DNA from: Oerskovia jenensis
GTDB lineage: Bacteria > Actinomycetota > Actinomycetes > Actinomycetales > Cellulomonadaceae
Assembly: GCF_016907235.1 (NCBI RefSeq)
Contig: NZ_JAFBBO010000001.1
Location: 2,604,001 to 2,668,000, forward strand
DNA: 64,000 nt
Direction: 5' to 3'
Below, one piece after another: positions 8,725 to 16,769 of this stretch (position 1 is the first letter of the stretch; every line of letters begins with the position of its first letter). The translations under genes and the position numbers were made by a program. The notes beneath the pieces are model-generated. The model was given only the letters and a program-made list of their open reading frames with translations. It did not search any database and was not told where the DNA came from.

Positions 8725-9159
8725 CTACGCCGTCTGCTCCCGGGCGATGCGCACCAGGTGCAGCACGGCGTCCAGGTCGATGTCGGCGAGCGACTTGAAG
8801 CTCACGCTCGAGCTGCCGATCTTGGCGCGCCCGAGCGTGTGGGCGTACTTCTGGGCGACGTACTGGTCGTCCTCGACGGCGTTGACGTACACGCTGAGGT
8901 AGTTCTGCTGGACCGCGAGGCCGACGGCGAACCACTCGACGCTCCCGCCGCGGGGGCGAGCCTGGAGCACGTCGCCGTACCCGATGATCCGCTGGTCGGT
9001 GCCGCCCCAGAAGACCCCCTCCCAGAGCACCCGGGAGCGGCCGGCCATCACCTCCGAGATCGCGGCGTCGAGGCGCAGGGCGTCGTCGCGGAATCGTTCG
9101 GGAAGGGTCGTGAGGTACTCGTCGGGATCGGTCCCGGTCTTCTGCACGGAAAGCTCCAT
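8725..9159 (-). CDS. DUF1801 (YdhG-like) protein
   Basis: A 144-residue single-domain protein of the YdhG/YjbR-like fold. It shows the family course DPDEYLTTLPERFRDDALRLDAAI near the N-terminus, a central aromatic strand IIGYGDVLQ, EWFAVGLAVQQNYLSVYV, and a C-terminal ADIDLDAVLHLVR helix. Biochemical function of DUF1801 is unknown; some relatives bind iron or small molecules. It is monocistronic, divergent from the GntR gene and ends facing the palindrome at 8631-8688. Confidence 0.8.
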   Translation of the reverse strand: MELSVQKTGTDPDEYLTTLPERFRDDALRLDAAISEVMAGRSRVLWEGVFWGGTDQRIIGYGDVLQARPRGGSVEWFAVGLAVQQNYLSVYVNAVEDDQYVAQKYAHTLGRAKIGSSSVSFKSLADIDLDAVLHLVRIAREQTA

Positions 9160-9263
9160 CCGGTCGGGTCGGCTGGTCGAACGAGGCTATGCGGGGTCCT
9201 GGGGTCCGGCGACCGGGCGGGCCGATCGTGACCGGACCGTAGCCGTCACGACCCGGATGCTCC

Positions 9264-9291
9264 CTTGCATCTAAGGTGCTAGGGTCGCAAG
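9264..9291 (+). promoter_or_regulatory. Leaderless promoter and candidate operator of the GntR gene
   Basis: A -10-like TAGGGT (9280-9285) ends 6 nt before ATG 9292, which would start the mRNA at or next to the initiation codon. The same stretch is bounded by CTTGC and GCAAG and contains TTGCATCTAAG, a weak dyad that could be an autoregulatory site. Confidence 0.4.
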
Positions 9292-9942
9292 ATGTCGCCT
9301 CGCAAGAAGTCCGACGACCAGGCCCCCAGCGCCGTCGAGCGCGCCTTCGCCGCGGTGTCCGCCTCGATCATCACGGGCGAGACCGCCCCGGGCTCGCTCG
9401 TCACGGAGGGCGAGGTCGCCGACGAGCTCGGCATCAGCCGCACCCCCGTCCGCGAGGCGTTCCTCCAGCTCCAGACGTGCCGCCTGCTCACGCTGTTCCC
9501 CAAGCGAGGAGCGATCGTCGCCACGGTCACGGACAAGGAGGTCACGGACCTCCTCGCCGTGCGGATCATGCTCGAGTCGTCCGCGATCCGCGCCCTGGAC
9601 GGTCATTCCCTGCCCGACGGCGTCGCGCGCGACCTCGACGACCTCGTCGCCCGCCAGGTGGTCGCCGAACAGGAAGGCGACCTGCTCGCCTTCTCGCAGG
9701 CGGACTTCGCGTTCCACTCGCGGGTCATCCGCGCGGGGGACAACGACGTGATCGAAGACCTCTTCGCGCAGCTCGGACCACGCCTCGAGCTCCTGACCCA
9801 CCGCGCCGTCCGACGCGACGCGACCTCGCCCACGCGACTCCTCGCCGACCACCGTGTGCTCGCCACGCTGGCGCGCGCAGGCGATGCCGCGGCGTACGAG
9901 GCCGCGCTGCGCGCGCACGTCCAGCGAGGCAACTACGGCTGA
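9292..9942 (+). CDS. GntR-family (FadR/FCD subgroup) transcriptional regulator
   Basis: A 216-residue regulator. The winged HTH (about 15-80) has GSLVTEGEVADELGISRTPV followed by REAF and the wing LFPKRGAIV. The FCD ligand domain (about 90-210) has VRIMLESSAIRAL, FHSRVI and a late DHRVLATLARAGD with HVQRG, where FCD proteins place metal-binding His/Asp residues. It lies directly upstream of an MFS transporter on the same strand (118-nt gap) and probably responds to that transporter's substrate, presumably a carboxylate or sugar acid by family habit. The final residues contain no palindrome. Confidence 0.87.
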   Translation: MSPRKKSDDQAPSAVERAFAAVSASIITGETAPGSLVTEGEVADELGISRTPVREAFLQLQTCRLLTLFPKRGAIVATVTDKEVTDLLAVRIMLESSAIRALDGHSLPDGVARDLDDLVARQVVAEQEGDLLAFSQADFAFHSRVIRAGDNDVIEDLFAQLGPRLELLTHRAVRRDATSPTRLLADHRVLATLARAGDAAAYEAALRAHVQRGNYG

Positions 9943-10060
9943 CGGGCGCCGCGCCCTCCCGGCCGCCATCACCCCGCCCTCCCGCTCGGCCTCCCGTCGT
10001 GGCCGTGCCCTGCCCGCCGACGGGCCACCGTCCCACCGTCCTCGTCACCGAGAAATGATC

Positions 10061-11257
10061 ATGAACCGCCAACGCCCCTTCCCCGGCTGGCTGCGCGTCG
10101 CCCCCGCCCTCGTCGTCATGGCCTGGGGCGGGAACCACTTCACGCCGCTCCTGCACATGTACCAGGACCTCGGGGACTACTCCGTCGTCATGGTCGACCT
10201 GTTCCTCGGCATGTACGTCCTGGGTCTCGTGCCCGGGCTGCTCGTCGCGGGCCCGCTGTCCGACCGGTACGGCCGCAAGCCGCTCGCCGTCGTCGGCGTC
10301 CTGGGTGGGATCGGAGCCAGCGTCCTGCTGGCCCTGGGGTTCGGCAGCGAGGTCGTCATCTGCCTGGGGCGCCTGCTCGCCGGGCTGAGCGTGGGCGTCG
10401 CGATGTCGGTCGGCACGAGCTGGGTCAAGGAGCTGTCGAGCGCACCGTTCGACCTGGGGACCGACCCGACCGCGGGTGCGCGCCGCCCGTCGTTGTCCCT
10501 GACCCTCGGGTTCGGGATCGGAGCCGGGGTCTCGGGCGTGCTCGCCCAGTGGGGTCCGTGGCCGACGGTCACGCCCTACGTGGTCCACGTCGTGCTCAGC
10601 GTGGTCGCGCTCGTCCTGCTCGCGACCGCGACCGAGACCATCGGGGGCCACCGGTCGACGACCTCGCTCCTCGCCGACCTGCGGGTCCCCGCCGCCTCTC
10701 ACCGCCGGTTCGTGCGCGTCGTGGTGCCCGCCGCCCCCTGGATCTTCGGGGCCGCCGGGATCGCCTACGCCGTCATGCCACAGCTCGTGGTCGAGCAGAC
10801 CGGCGACCTGTCGTTGGCCTACGCGACCCTGCTCACGGTCCTCACGCTCGGCACGGGCGCGGTGGTCCAGCCGTTCGTCAAGGCGATCGACCGGGTCACG
10901 GGCGGACGGTCGCTCGTCGTCGGGATGTGCCTGATGCTGCTCGGCATGGCGCTGGCCGCGGCCAACGGGACCGTCGTCTCCCCGGTCCTCGGCGCAGTCG
11001 CAGCGGTCACGCTCGGCGCCGCGTACGGGATCTGCGTGGTCGCAGGACTGATCGAGGTGCAGGCCATCGCGACACCCACCGACCTCGCGGGACTCACGGG
11101 CGTCTACTACAGCCTGTCCTACGTGGGCTTCCTGCTCCCCGTGGTCCTGGCCGGGGCGACGGCGCTCGCCGGGTACACCGTGCTGCTCGCCGTGGTCGCG
11201 GTGGCCTGCGCGGGCTGCCTGGTGACGGTCGTCCGGGGGGTGCGCCGTACGGCGTGA
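10061..11257 (+). CDS. MFS transporter (DHA1-like)
   Basis: About 398 residues with twelve membrane helices. The MFS signature between helices 2 and 3 is GPLSDRYGRKPLAV, and WGGNHFTPLLHMY lies in helix 1. The repeated motif in the second half is weak. Two starts are possible: ATG 10055 or ATG 10061; the later one has GAGAA at better spacing. The frame stays open far upstream, but that part overlaps the GntR gene and does not look like protein. Together with the GntR gene it is likely a regulated uptake or efflux unit; the substrate cannot be told from sequence. Confidence 0.82.
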   Translation: MNRQRPFPGWLRVAPALVVMAWGGNHFTPLLHMYQDLGDYSVVMVDLFLGMYVLGLVPGLLVAGPLSDRYGRKPLAVVGVLGGIGASVLLALGFGSEVVICLGRLLAGLSVGVAMSVGTSWVKELSSAPFDLGTDPTAGARRPSLSLTLGFGIGAGVSGVLAQWGPWPTVTPYVVHVVLSVVALVLLATATETIGGHRSTTSLLADLRVPAASHRRFVRVVVPAAPWIFGAAGIAYAVMPQLVVEQTGDLSLAYATLLTVLTLGTGAVVQPFVKAIDRVTGGRSLVVGMCLMLLGMALAAANGTVVSPVLGAVAAVTLGAAYGICVVAGLIEVQAIATPTDLAGLTGVYYSLSYVGFLLPVVLAGATALAGYTVLLAVVAVACAGCLVTVVRGVRRTA

Positions 11258-11461
11258 GCCGCACCGCGTGAAGCGTCGTGCGCGCACCGTCCGGGCCCGC
11301 CCCTCCGAGGGCACCGTGGACGATGCCCGACGGCGCGGGGTCGAGACGTTCGGATGAGGGGGGTCGGTCCGAACGGGTGAGTCGGGGACCCCCTGGTGGG
11401 CGGGAACGTAGAGGGATCAGGGCGCGACCGGTGCCCACCTCACCTCAGGAGCTCGACGATC

Positions 11462-13492
11462 ATGAAGGTTCTTCGTACCGTCACCACCACCGCAGTCTCC
11501 GCGGCGCTCGTGCTGGGCGGTGGAGCAGCGGCCTTCGCGGCCGAGGGAACGGACGCCCCCGAGGCGGGCGCGCCCGCGGCTCCCGACGCCGGTACGTCCG
11601 GGGCTGGTGCCGAGCAGGCGGTCCCCGCCGCCCCGGCCGACGCTGCCGTACCTGCCGCCGAGGCGCCCGTTGCGCCCCCGGCGCCGGTGGACCCGGTCGT
11701 GGCGCCCGCCCCCGAGGCGAGCGCTCCCGAGGCGCCCGCCGAGGAGGCGGCGCCAGCCGATCCTGCCCCCGCCCCTGCCGGCGAGCAGGAGGATCTCCCC
11801 GTCGCCGACCCCGCAGCCGACCCCGCGGCCGAGGCCGCTCCGGTGGACGAGGCCACGGCCACCGAGCAGGCCGACGACGCCGTGATCCCCGAGGCCGCGA
11901 CCGTCGCCCCCCTGGGCGCGCCCTCCGTGGTCGGTGCGCTGCAGTCGGTGCCCGTCTACCCCGACGCCGACTACCACCCGCACTGGGAGGACAGCTACAA
12001 CAACGGCTTCTCGTGCGACTACTGGTACTTCCTGGAGGACGACGACGCCACGTCGGGCCGCGACTGGACGGGGTGGAGCGGCCAGCCGCAGCTGCACATC
12101 CTGCACCACTCGCTCACGGACGACGACGGCACGATCCACATGGTCTACGACCGCGACATCGCGAGCTACTGGTACCACGTGTGGTCGGGCGACGAGACGG
12201 TGTCCCCGGACGCCGAGGGCATCCACTGGGAGAACACCTCCGCCCAGCAGACCGTGCTCGTCAACGGCTACAAGGGCGGCGCCGACCTGGCCGCTCGCGG
12301 TGCCGACGCCCGGGTGCTGTTCGACCGGGCCGGGGTGAGCGTGCCCGACACCGCCACGATCGCCGACTACCAGTACAGCATCGACAACGGGTGGATCACC
12401 CTGGCCGACGCCGAGCAGGCCGTCGCGGAGCAGAACCTCCGCCGCGCCGACTACACCGCGTACGAGGCCACCCAGTTCGCTGTGTGGTACTTCTCGACCG
12501 GCCACGACGTCATGGGGCTGTTCTTCGACGTCGACGACGCCGGGCACGTGACCCTGAGCCAGAAGGCGCTCGACCAGTTCGCCGGCCAGCAGGCGGAGGA
12601 CTGGACCCGCACCTGGGACCAGGGCTACCTGAGCGACCGCATGGCGACGATGCAGACCGCGGCCTGGCTCATCGAGAACGCGCTGACCACCAACGTGGTC
12701 ATGCCTCAGCCCGGCTTCGTCTCGCACGGCTACGTCAGGAACACCGACGGCTCGACCGACTACGGCTTCACGGCCTCGCTCGTCGGTGGGACCGGTGACA
12801 TCCACGTCGAGCTGCGCACCGCCGACGGCCAGGCCGTGCCGGCCGGAGTGACGCTGGTCGACGCGAACGGCGCCACGGTCACGTCCGTGACGCCGGGGCA
12901 GCGCGTGTTCGTCCGCGTCCCCGCGGGTCTGGACGTCGCGTCGCTGCCGCAGTTCCAGCTCTGGGGCTCGGCGCAGGGCACCGAGCAGGGCAGCCCGCAC
13001 TTCTACACGGGCAGCGACCACAACAACCACGGGACGACCGACGAGAACGGTCAGTGGACGGCCGCGACCTTCCCGCACTGGTTGATCGGCCTGGGCGAGC
13101 TCGACCAGCCCTCGACCGCGTGGGACTGGGTCGGCATCAGCCTGGCCGACGAGCCCGAGGCGCCCGTGGTCCCCGAGGACCCCACGGGTCCCGAGAACCC
13201 GGCCGTCCCCGAGGACCCCACGACGACCGTCGTCGAGACCGCCGACGCCGTGGACCCGGTCTTCGTCGGAACGGACGGGACCGTCCGGACCGTCGCCTCG
13301 ACCGACCCGACGAACCTCGGCCTGACGGACACCGTCCCGGTGGCCGCAGCGGTCCAGCGGACCGACGCCGGGAACCTCGCCTCGACCGGCGTGAACGCGG
13401 GCATGCTCGCCGTCGCAGGAGCCTTCATCGTCCTGACCGGCACGGGCCTCGTCCTCGCCGGGCGTCGCAAGACCAGCTCGACCGAGAGCTGA
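11462..13492 (+). CDS. Cell-wall-anchored thioester-domain (TQXA) surface protein
   Basis: A 676-residue secreted protein. A signal peptide (about 1-27, ending AAAFAAEG) is followed by about 130 residues almost wholly of Ala, Pro and Glu that should form a wall-spanning stalk. The folded region (about 160-470) fits a thioester domain: a single cysteine in GFSCDYW (about 185), VLVNGYKGG, and YEATQFAVWYFSTG (TQ at about 337-338). In characterised family members Cys and Gln form an internal thioester that reacts covalently with surface targets. A second beta domain (about 430-550) and a Pro-rich spacer precede the sorting signal LASTG (about 639), a membrane helix and RRK. Class E sortase anchoring is likely. 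AGGAG precedes the ATG; TCS genes follow. Confidence 0.8.
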   Translation: MKVLRTVTTTAVSAALVLGGGAAAFAAEGTDAPEAGAPAAPDAGTSGAGAEQAVPAAPADAAVPAAEAPVAPPAPVDPVVAPAPEASAPEAPAEEAAPADPAPAPAGEQEDLPVADPAADPAAEAAPVDEATATEQADDAVIPEAATVAPLGAPSVVGALQSVPVYPDADYHPHWEDSYNNGFSCDYWYFLEDDDATSGRDWTGWSGQPQLHILHHSLTDDDGTIHMVYDRDIASYWYHVWSGDETVSPDAEGIHWENTSAQQTVLVNGYKGGADLAARGADARVLFDRAGVSVPDTATIADYQYSIDNGWITLADAEQAVAEQNLRRADYTAYEATQFAVWYFSTGHDVMGLFFDVDDAGHVTLSQKALDQFAGQQAEDWTRTWDQGYLSDRMATMQTAAWLIENALTTNVVMPQPGFVSHGYVRNTDGSTDYGFTASLVGGTGDIHVELRTADGQAVPAGVTLVDANGATVTSVTPGQRVFVRVPAGLDVASLPQFQLWGSAQGTEQGSPHFYTGSDHNNHGTTDENGQWTAATFPHWLIGLGELDQPSTAWDWVGISLADEPEAPVVPEDPTGPENPAVPEDPTTTVVETADAVDPVFVGTDGTVRTVASTDPTNLGLTDTVPVAAAVQRTDAGNLASTGVNAGMLAVAGAFIVLTGTGLVLAGRRKTSSTES

Positions 13493-13500
13493 CCGTCCCC

Positions 13501-13548
13501 CCGAAGCAGGCCGCCCCCTTCCGTCACGGAGGGGGCGGCCTGCTTCGG
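13501..13548 (+). terminator. Strong hairpin terminator after the surface protein
   Basis: A perfect 19-bp stem (13501-13519 with 13530-13548, arm start CCGAAGCAGGCCGCCCCC) and 10-nt loop, 6 nt after the stop codon. No U-tract follows, as is common in GC-rich actinobacteria. Confidence 0.8.
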
Positions 13549-13598
13549 TGCGTGCGCTTCGACCGCCGTATCCCGGCGTTCCTGGCTAGCCTGGCAGC

Positions 13599-14705
13599 AT
13601 GCGGATGCCCGCCCTGGGGTCGATCTCGCGGCGCGACGTCGCGATCGCCTCGTTCGCCGCGCTCGCCGGTGTCGGTCTGGCGGTGTCACGCGTGGCGGTG
13701 GGGCTGTGGGGGACTCCGCTCTGGGCCGAGGTCACGGCGCAGGTCGTCGGGGCCTCGCTGCTCCTGTGGCCGCGACTGACCGGCCCGGCGGTCCTGGGAT
13801 GCGCGCTGCTCTCGTGGGTCTCACCCGTCCCGGCCACGCTGCTCGCCGCGTTCGACGCGGGGGAGCGCCTCGCGCCCCGACGTAGTGCGGCCTGGGCGGT
13901 CACCGGCGCCGTGGTGATCCTCCCGGCTGCTTCTCTGGCGATGGGACGGTCGGACATCGCGATGTCCCTGACCCTGGTCCTGCTCGTCCTGGGCCCCTGG
14001 TTGGCCGGCCGCAGCAGGCGTGCCGAGCGGGTCGCGAACGCAGCCATCCGGGACCGGAGCATCGAGGCGGCCGAGCACGTGGCGGCGCAGGTGCGCACGA
14101 CCGAGCGCGAGCGGCTCGCCCGTGAGATGCACGACGTCGTCGCCCACCGGATCAGCTACGTCGTGCTGCAGACCAATCTCCTGGAGACCAAGGTCGAGGA
14201 CCCGCAGGTCCGCGTCGACGTGGACCGGATCCGGGACACCGCGCGCGAGGCGCTCGAGGAGATGCGGGGCGTGCTGCACCTGCTCAGCCGGGACGGGAGC
14301 CCGGCGGGGCTCGAGCAGCCGTCGTTCCGGGACGTCGCCGTGCTGGTGGCGGAGGCGCGAGCCGTGGGTCAACCGGTCGAGGTGGACGCCGACGTCGACC
14401 CGGGGGAGCCGCCGGGCGTCACCGAGCGCACCGCGGTGCGCATCGTGCGCGAGGCGCTGACGAACGCGGTGCGGCACGCGCCCGGAGCCGAGACCTCCGT
14501 GCAGGTCCACGAAGGGGCGGACTCGTTGCGGGTCGAGGTCGTCAACGGGCCGACGGCGATCCCCGAGGTCGAGCTGCCCACCGGCGGGCACGGGCTCCAG
14601 GGCATCCGCGAGAGGGTCGAGCTCGTCGGCGGGCGCTCCACGATCGGACCGACGCCCGACGGCGGCTTCCGGGTCGAGGCCGTGCTGCCGTGGGGGACCG
14701 CATGA
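13599..14705 (+). CDS. DesK/NarX-type sensor histidine kinase
   Basis: A 368-residue kinase with four or five N-terminal hydrophobic segments (about 15-135). The HisKA_3 box has LAREMHDVVAHRISYVVLQT with the phospho-histidine near residue 178. The HATPase N-box is EALTNAVRHAPG, and GGHGLQGIRERVELVGG is the glycine box. The ATG context has no obvious Shine-Dalgarno; GTTCCTGGCTAGCCTGGCAGC precedes it and the gene may be leaderless from TAGCCT. The stop overlaps the start of the downstream regulator by 4 nt (ATGA). The pair follows the thioester-domain adhesin and its terminator, suggesting but not proving a link with surface physiology. Confidence 0.88.
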   Translation: MRMPALGSISRRDVAIASFAALAGVGLAVSRVAVGLWGTPLWAEVTAQVVGASLLLWPRLTGPAVLGCALLSWVSPVPATLLAAFDAGERLAPRRSAAWAVTGAVVILPAASLAMGRSDIAMSLTLVLLVLGPWLAGRSRRAERVANAAIRDRSIEAAEHVAAQVRTTERERLAREMHDVVAHRISYVVLQTNLLETKVEDPQVRVDVDRIRDTAREALEEMRGVLHLLSRDGSPAGLEQPSFRDVAVLVAEARAVGQPVEVDADVDPGEPPGVTERTAVRIVREALTNAVRHAPGAETSVQVHEGADSLRVEVVNGPTAIPEVELPTGGHGLQGIRERVELVGGRSTIGPTPDGGFRVEAVLPWGTA

Positions 14706-15367
14706 TCCGGGTCGTGGTCGTCGACGACGAGAGCCTCTTCCGCGAGGGGATGGCCGCCCTCGTCGACGCGGCCGACGACCTCGACGTCGTCGGGACGGCC
14801 GAGAACGGCCGCCTGGGGGTCGAGGCAGTGATCGCACGCCGCCCCGACGTCGTCCTCATGGACATGCAGATGCCCGTCATGAACGGCATCGAGGCCACGC
14901 AGGAGATCCGTCGGGTGGCGCCCGAGGTCGCGGTCGTCATCCTCACGAACTTCCAGTACGACGAGTACGTCGTGCCCGCGCTGCGGGCCGGTGCCGCGGG
15001 CTATCTCCTCAAGGACAGCACGGTGAGCGAGGTCCAGCGGGGGATCCGGGCCGCGGCGGAGGGGGACGCGATGCTGTCGCCGGCCGTGACCCGTCGGTTG
15101 CTGGACTCCCTCGGCCCGGCCATGACCACGCGGCAGGCGGAGGCACGGGCCAGGGTGGGGGAGCTGAGCGAGCGGGAGCGGGCCGTCGTCGGGCTCCTCG
15201 CCACGGGTCTGTCGAACGCGGAGATCGCGCGAGCGCTCTACATGGCCGAGCCGACGGTCAAGACCCACCTGACCCACGCCATGGTCAAGCTCGGGGTCAC
15301 GAACCGCACGCAGGCCGCGATCCTCGGCCACGACGCGGGCCTGCCCGACGACGCGGCCACGACCTGA
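14702..15367 (+). CDS. NarL/FixJ-family response regulator
   Basis: A 221-residue partner of the kinase at 13599-14705. The receiver has D9-D10, phospho-acceptor D54 in VLMDMQMPV, LTNF in place of the usual LTTF, and K in YLLKD. The LuxR HTH (about 150-215) has LSERERAVVGLLATGLSNAEI and AEPTVKTHLTHAMVKLG. The start ATG 14702 is chosen over an in-frame ATG 12 nt upstream, because the downstream one gives the canonical MIRVVVVDDE opening and the ATGA overlap. Confidence 0.9.
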   Translation: MIRVVVVDDESLFREGMAALVDAADDLDVVGTAENGRLGVEAVIARRPDVVLMDMQMPVMNGIEATQEIRRVAPEVAVVILTNFQYDEYVVPALRAGAAGYLLKDSTVSEVQRGIRAAAEGDAMLSPAVTRRLLDSLGPAMTTRQAEARARVGELSERERAVVGLLATGLSNAEIARALYMAEPTVKTHLTHAMVKLGVTNRTQAAILGHDAGLPDDAATT

Positions 15368-15442
15368 GGGACGCCGCGGTGGGGCCCGTGCGCCCGGCCG
15401 CCACAGACCGGTCGGGGGAACTCGCGTCATGGATCCGTTTCC

Positions 15443-15479
15443 ATCCGGTCTCTTGAGTAGGAGCCAGAAGAGACCGGAT
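15443..15479. repeat. Perfect 12-bp inverted repeat ahead of the LuxR-HTH gene
   Basis: Arms ATCCGGTCTCTT (15443-15454) and AAGAGACCGGAT (15468-15479) are perfectly complementary with a 13-nt loop. The repeat lies 42 nt before ATG 15522 and 75 nt after the regulator's stop, so it may be a terminator for the sensor pair, an attenuator, or a binding site. Confidence 0.7.
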
Positions 15480-15521
15480 CACAACGTGGGCGACGTGCGG
15501 CGACCACGGACGGAGGAACCC

Positions 15522-15773
15522 ATGTCCATCACGGAGCGAACGTCGCCCCAGTCCCCACCACCCGACGAGGTGCAGGAGGAGGTCGTGCTCTCACGTCGAG
15601 AGCTCGTGGTCCTCACGCACCTCACGGAGGACATGACCCTGGAGCAGCTCGCAGCGATCCTGTTCGTCACCCGGAACACGGTCAAGTCCCAGCTGCGCAG
15701 CATCTACCGCAAGGTCGGTGTCTCGAACCGCGAGGACATCCTGCGCTGGGCCAGGGACCGCGGCATCTCGTAG
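15522..15773 (+). CDS. Small stand-alone LuxR-type HTH protein
   Basis: An 83-residue protein that is little more than a LuxR/GerE HTH: after about 25 disordered residues comes VLSRRELVVLTHLTEDMTLE, then FVTRNTVKSQLRSIYRKVG and VSNREDILRWARDRG. There is no receiver or ligand domain. Such single-domain regulators may act as constitutive DNA binders or dimerise with larger LuxR proteins. It follows a NarL-type pair and a 12-bp inverted repeat. GGAGGAACCC gives ATG 15522 a proper ribosome site; the frame is open further upstream across the inverted repeat, but that part is not protein-like. Confidence 0.82.
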   Translation: MSITERTSPQSPPPDEVQEEVVLSRRELVVLTHLTEDMTLEQLAAILFVTRNTVKSQLRSIYRKVGVSNREDILRWARDRGIS

Positions 15774-15902
15774 GTCCGGCCCCGGCACCGGGCTCGCCGA
15801 CGGGCGAGCGGGTGCGCACCCGAGGTGCGTGCCGACCGGGTGGTGGGATGCTCGAAGGACGTGCCGGTCGACGACGACGGGCCACGAGGTTCCGAGGCGA
15901 GC

Positions 15903-16256
15903 ATGGGACAGGACCAGCAGGCGTCGGACGATCCGACGGTCACCGATCCGGACCACTACCGGGTGGTCTTCGAGAACGATCGCGTCCGGGTGCTGGAGTA
16001 CGAGGACCAGCCGGGTACGCGCACGCACCCGCACCACCATCCCGACAGCGTCATGTACACGCTGAGCGGTTTCGAGCGGCGGATCACGTCGGGGGACCGG
16101 GTCATGGAGGTGGTGCTGGCGCCGGGGGAGACGCGCTGGCTGCCGGACCAGGTGCACGTGGGGGAGAACACGGGCACGACGGCGACCCACGCGATCTTCG
16201 TCGAGCTCAAGGAGACGGGCCCACGGTCCGGGGGCGAGCTCGGGGCCTCTTCCTGA
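15903..16256 (+). CDS. Small cupin-fold protein
   Basis: A 117-residue single cupin. After a polar start, DHYRVVFENDRVRVLEYED opens the barrel; THPHHHPDSVMYTLSG supplies three or four histidines of the first metal-binding motif, and APGETRWLPDQVHVGENTG the second. Such short cupins bind a metal and may act as small-molecule sensors or isomerases; the substrate is unknown. The start ATG 15903 is preferred over the in-frame ATG 78 nt upstream because GAGGCGAGC precedes it and residue content becomes protein-like from there. It is convergent with the small gene at 16275-16430. Confidence 0.72.
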   Translation: MGQDQQASDDPTVTDPDHYRVVFENDRVRVLEYEDQPGTRTHPHHHPDSVMYTLSGFERRITSGDRVMEVVLAPGETRWLPDQVHVGENTGTTATHAIFVELKETGPRSGGELGASS

Positions 16257-16274
16257 CCCGTCGTCGCAGCGGGG

Positions 16275-16430
16275 TCAGTGGAACTCGTGACCCGCGTCGT
16301 CGGTGCCGACGGCTTCCATCGTGACGTCCTCGCCAGGGGCGGAGGGCAGTGCGACGAAGCGCATCTCGACCAGGACCACGTCCTGGCACTGCGGGCACAG
16401 GCGCTGTTCTTTCCATCGGCGGTGCGGCAT
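16275..16430 (-). CDS. Small hypothetical protein with a single CPxC knuckle
   Basis: A 51-residue ORF starting MPHRRWKEQRLCPQC. It has one CxxC pair (CPQC) but no second pair, so a zinc ribbon would be half-formed unless it dimerises. The start has GAGGA five bases upstream (minus strand). It ends GHEFH at a TGA 18 nt from the cupin stop. I do not recognise a family; the ribosome site and the conserved-looking knuckle are the only support. Confidence 0.5.
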   Translation of the reverse strand: MPHRRWKEQRLCPQCQDVVLVEMRFVALPSAPGEDVTMEAVGTDDAGHEFH

Positions 16431-16470
16431 CGCGATCCTCGGTTCTTGCGGGTAGAGCACGGCCGTCGCA

Positions 16471-16507
16471 AACGCCCCTGACCGGCCGACGGCCGGTCAG
16501 GGGCGTT
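16471..16507. terminator. Hairpin, 17-bp perfect stem
   Basis: AACGCCCCTGACCGGCC (16471-16487) pairs with GGCCGGTCAGGGGCGTT (16491-16507) with a 3-nt loop. It lies upstream of the small minus-strand gene and the possible plus-strand ORF at 16608, where it could block read-through in either direction. Confidence 0.65.
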
Positions 16508-16607
16508 GTCTCGCTGAGGTGGCGACGCGGGCAGGGGCTCGCGTCGCCGTCGCTGATCGTAGCCCCTGGCGACGGTCCGCGGATACGGGTGGGGAGAAGT
16601 TCCCTGG

Positions 16608-16769
16608 GTGCTCGTGCTCGTCCTGCTGCTGGCCGTCGCCTACGTCGCGTACCGGTTCGCTGCGGCCTGGACGGTCGGCGTGGTCGCGGTCGGGGTGTGG
16701 GGCGCAGAGCTCATGATCGCCCGTGAGGTCGTCCGTCAGCGCGCGAGCCGTTCCACGACCGTCCCGTAG
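16608..16769 (+). CDS. Possible small membrane protein
   Basis: GTG 16608 opens a 53-residue ORF starting VLVLVLLLAVAYVAYRFAAA, then another hydrophobic stretch and a basic tail (REVVRQRASR). GGGGAGAAG lies at a workable ribosome-site distance. Its 3' end overlaps the convergent FAD enzyme by 34 nt, which argues for caution. It is reported because it is the only sensible content of this 300-nt stretch. Confidence 0.3.
   Translation: MLVLVLLLAVAYVAYRFAAAWTVGVVAVGVWGAELMIAREVVRQRASRSTTVP

Noticed and set aside
9854-10060. N-terminal extension of the MFS protein at 10061
   Set aside because: Open only by GC bias, overlaps the GntR gene and is non-hydrophobic.
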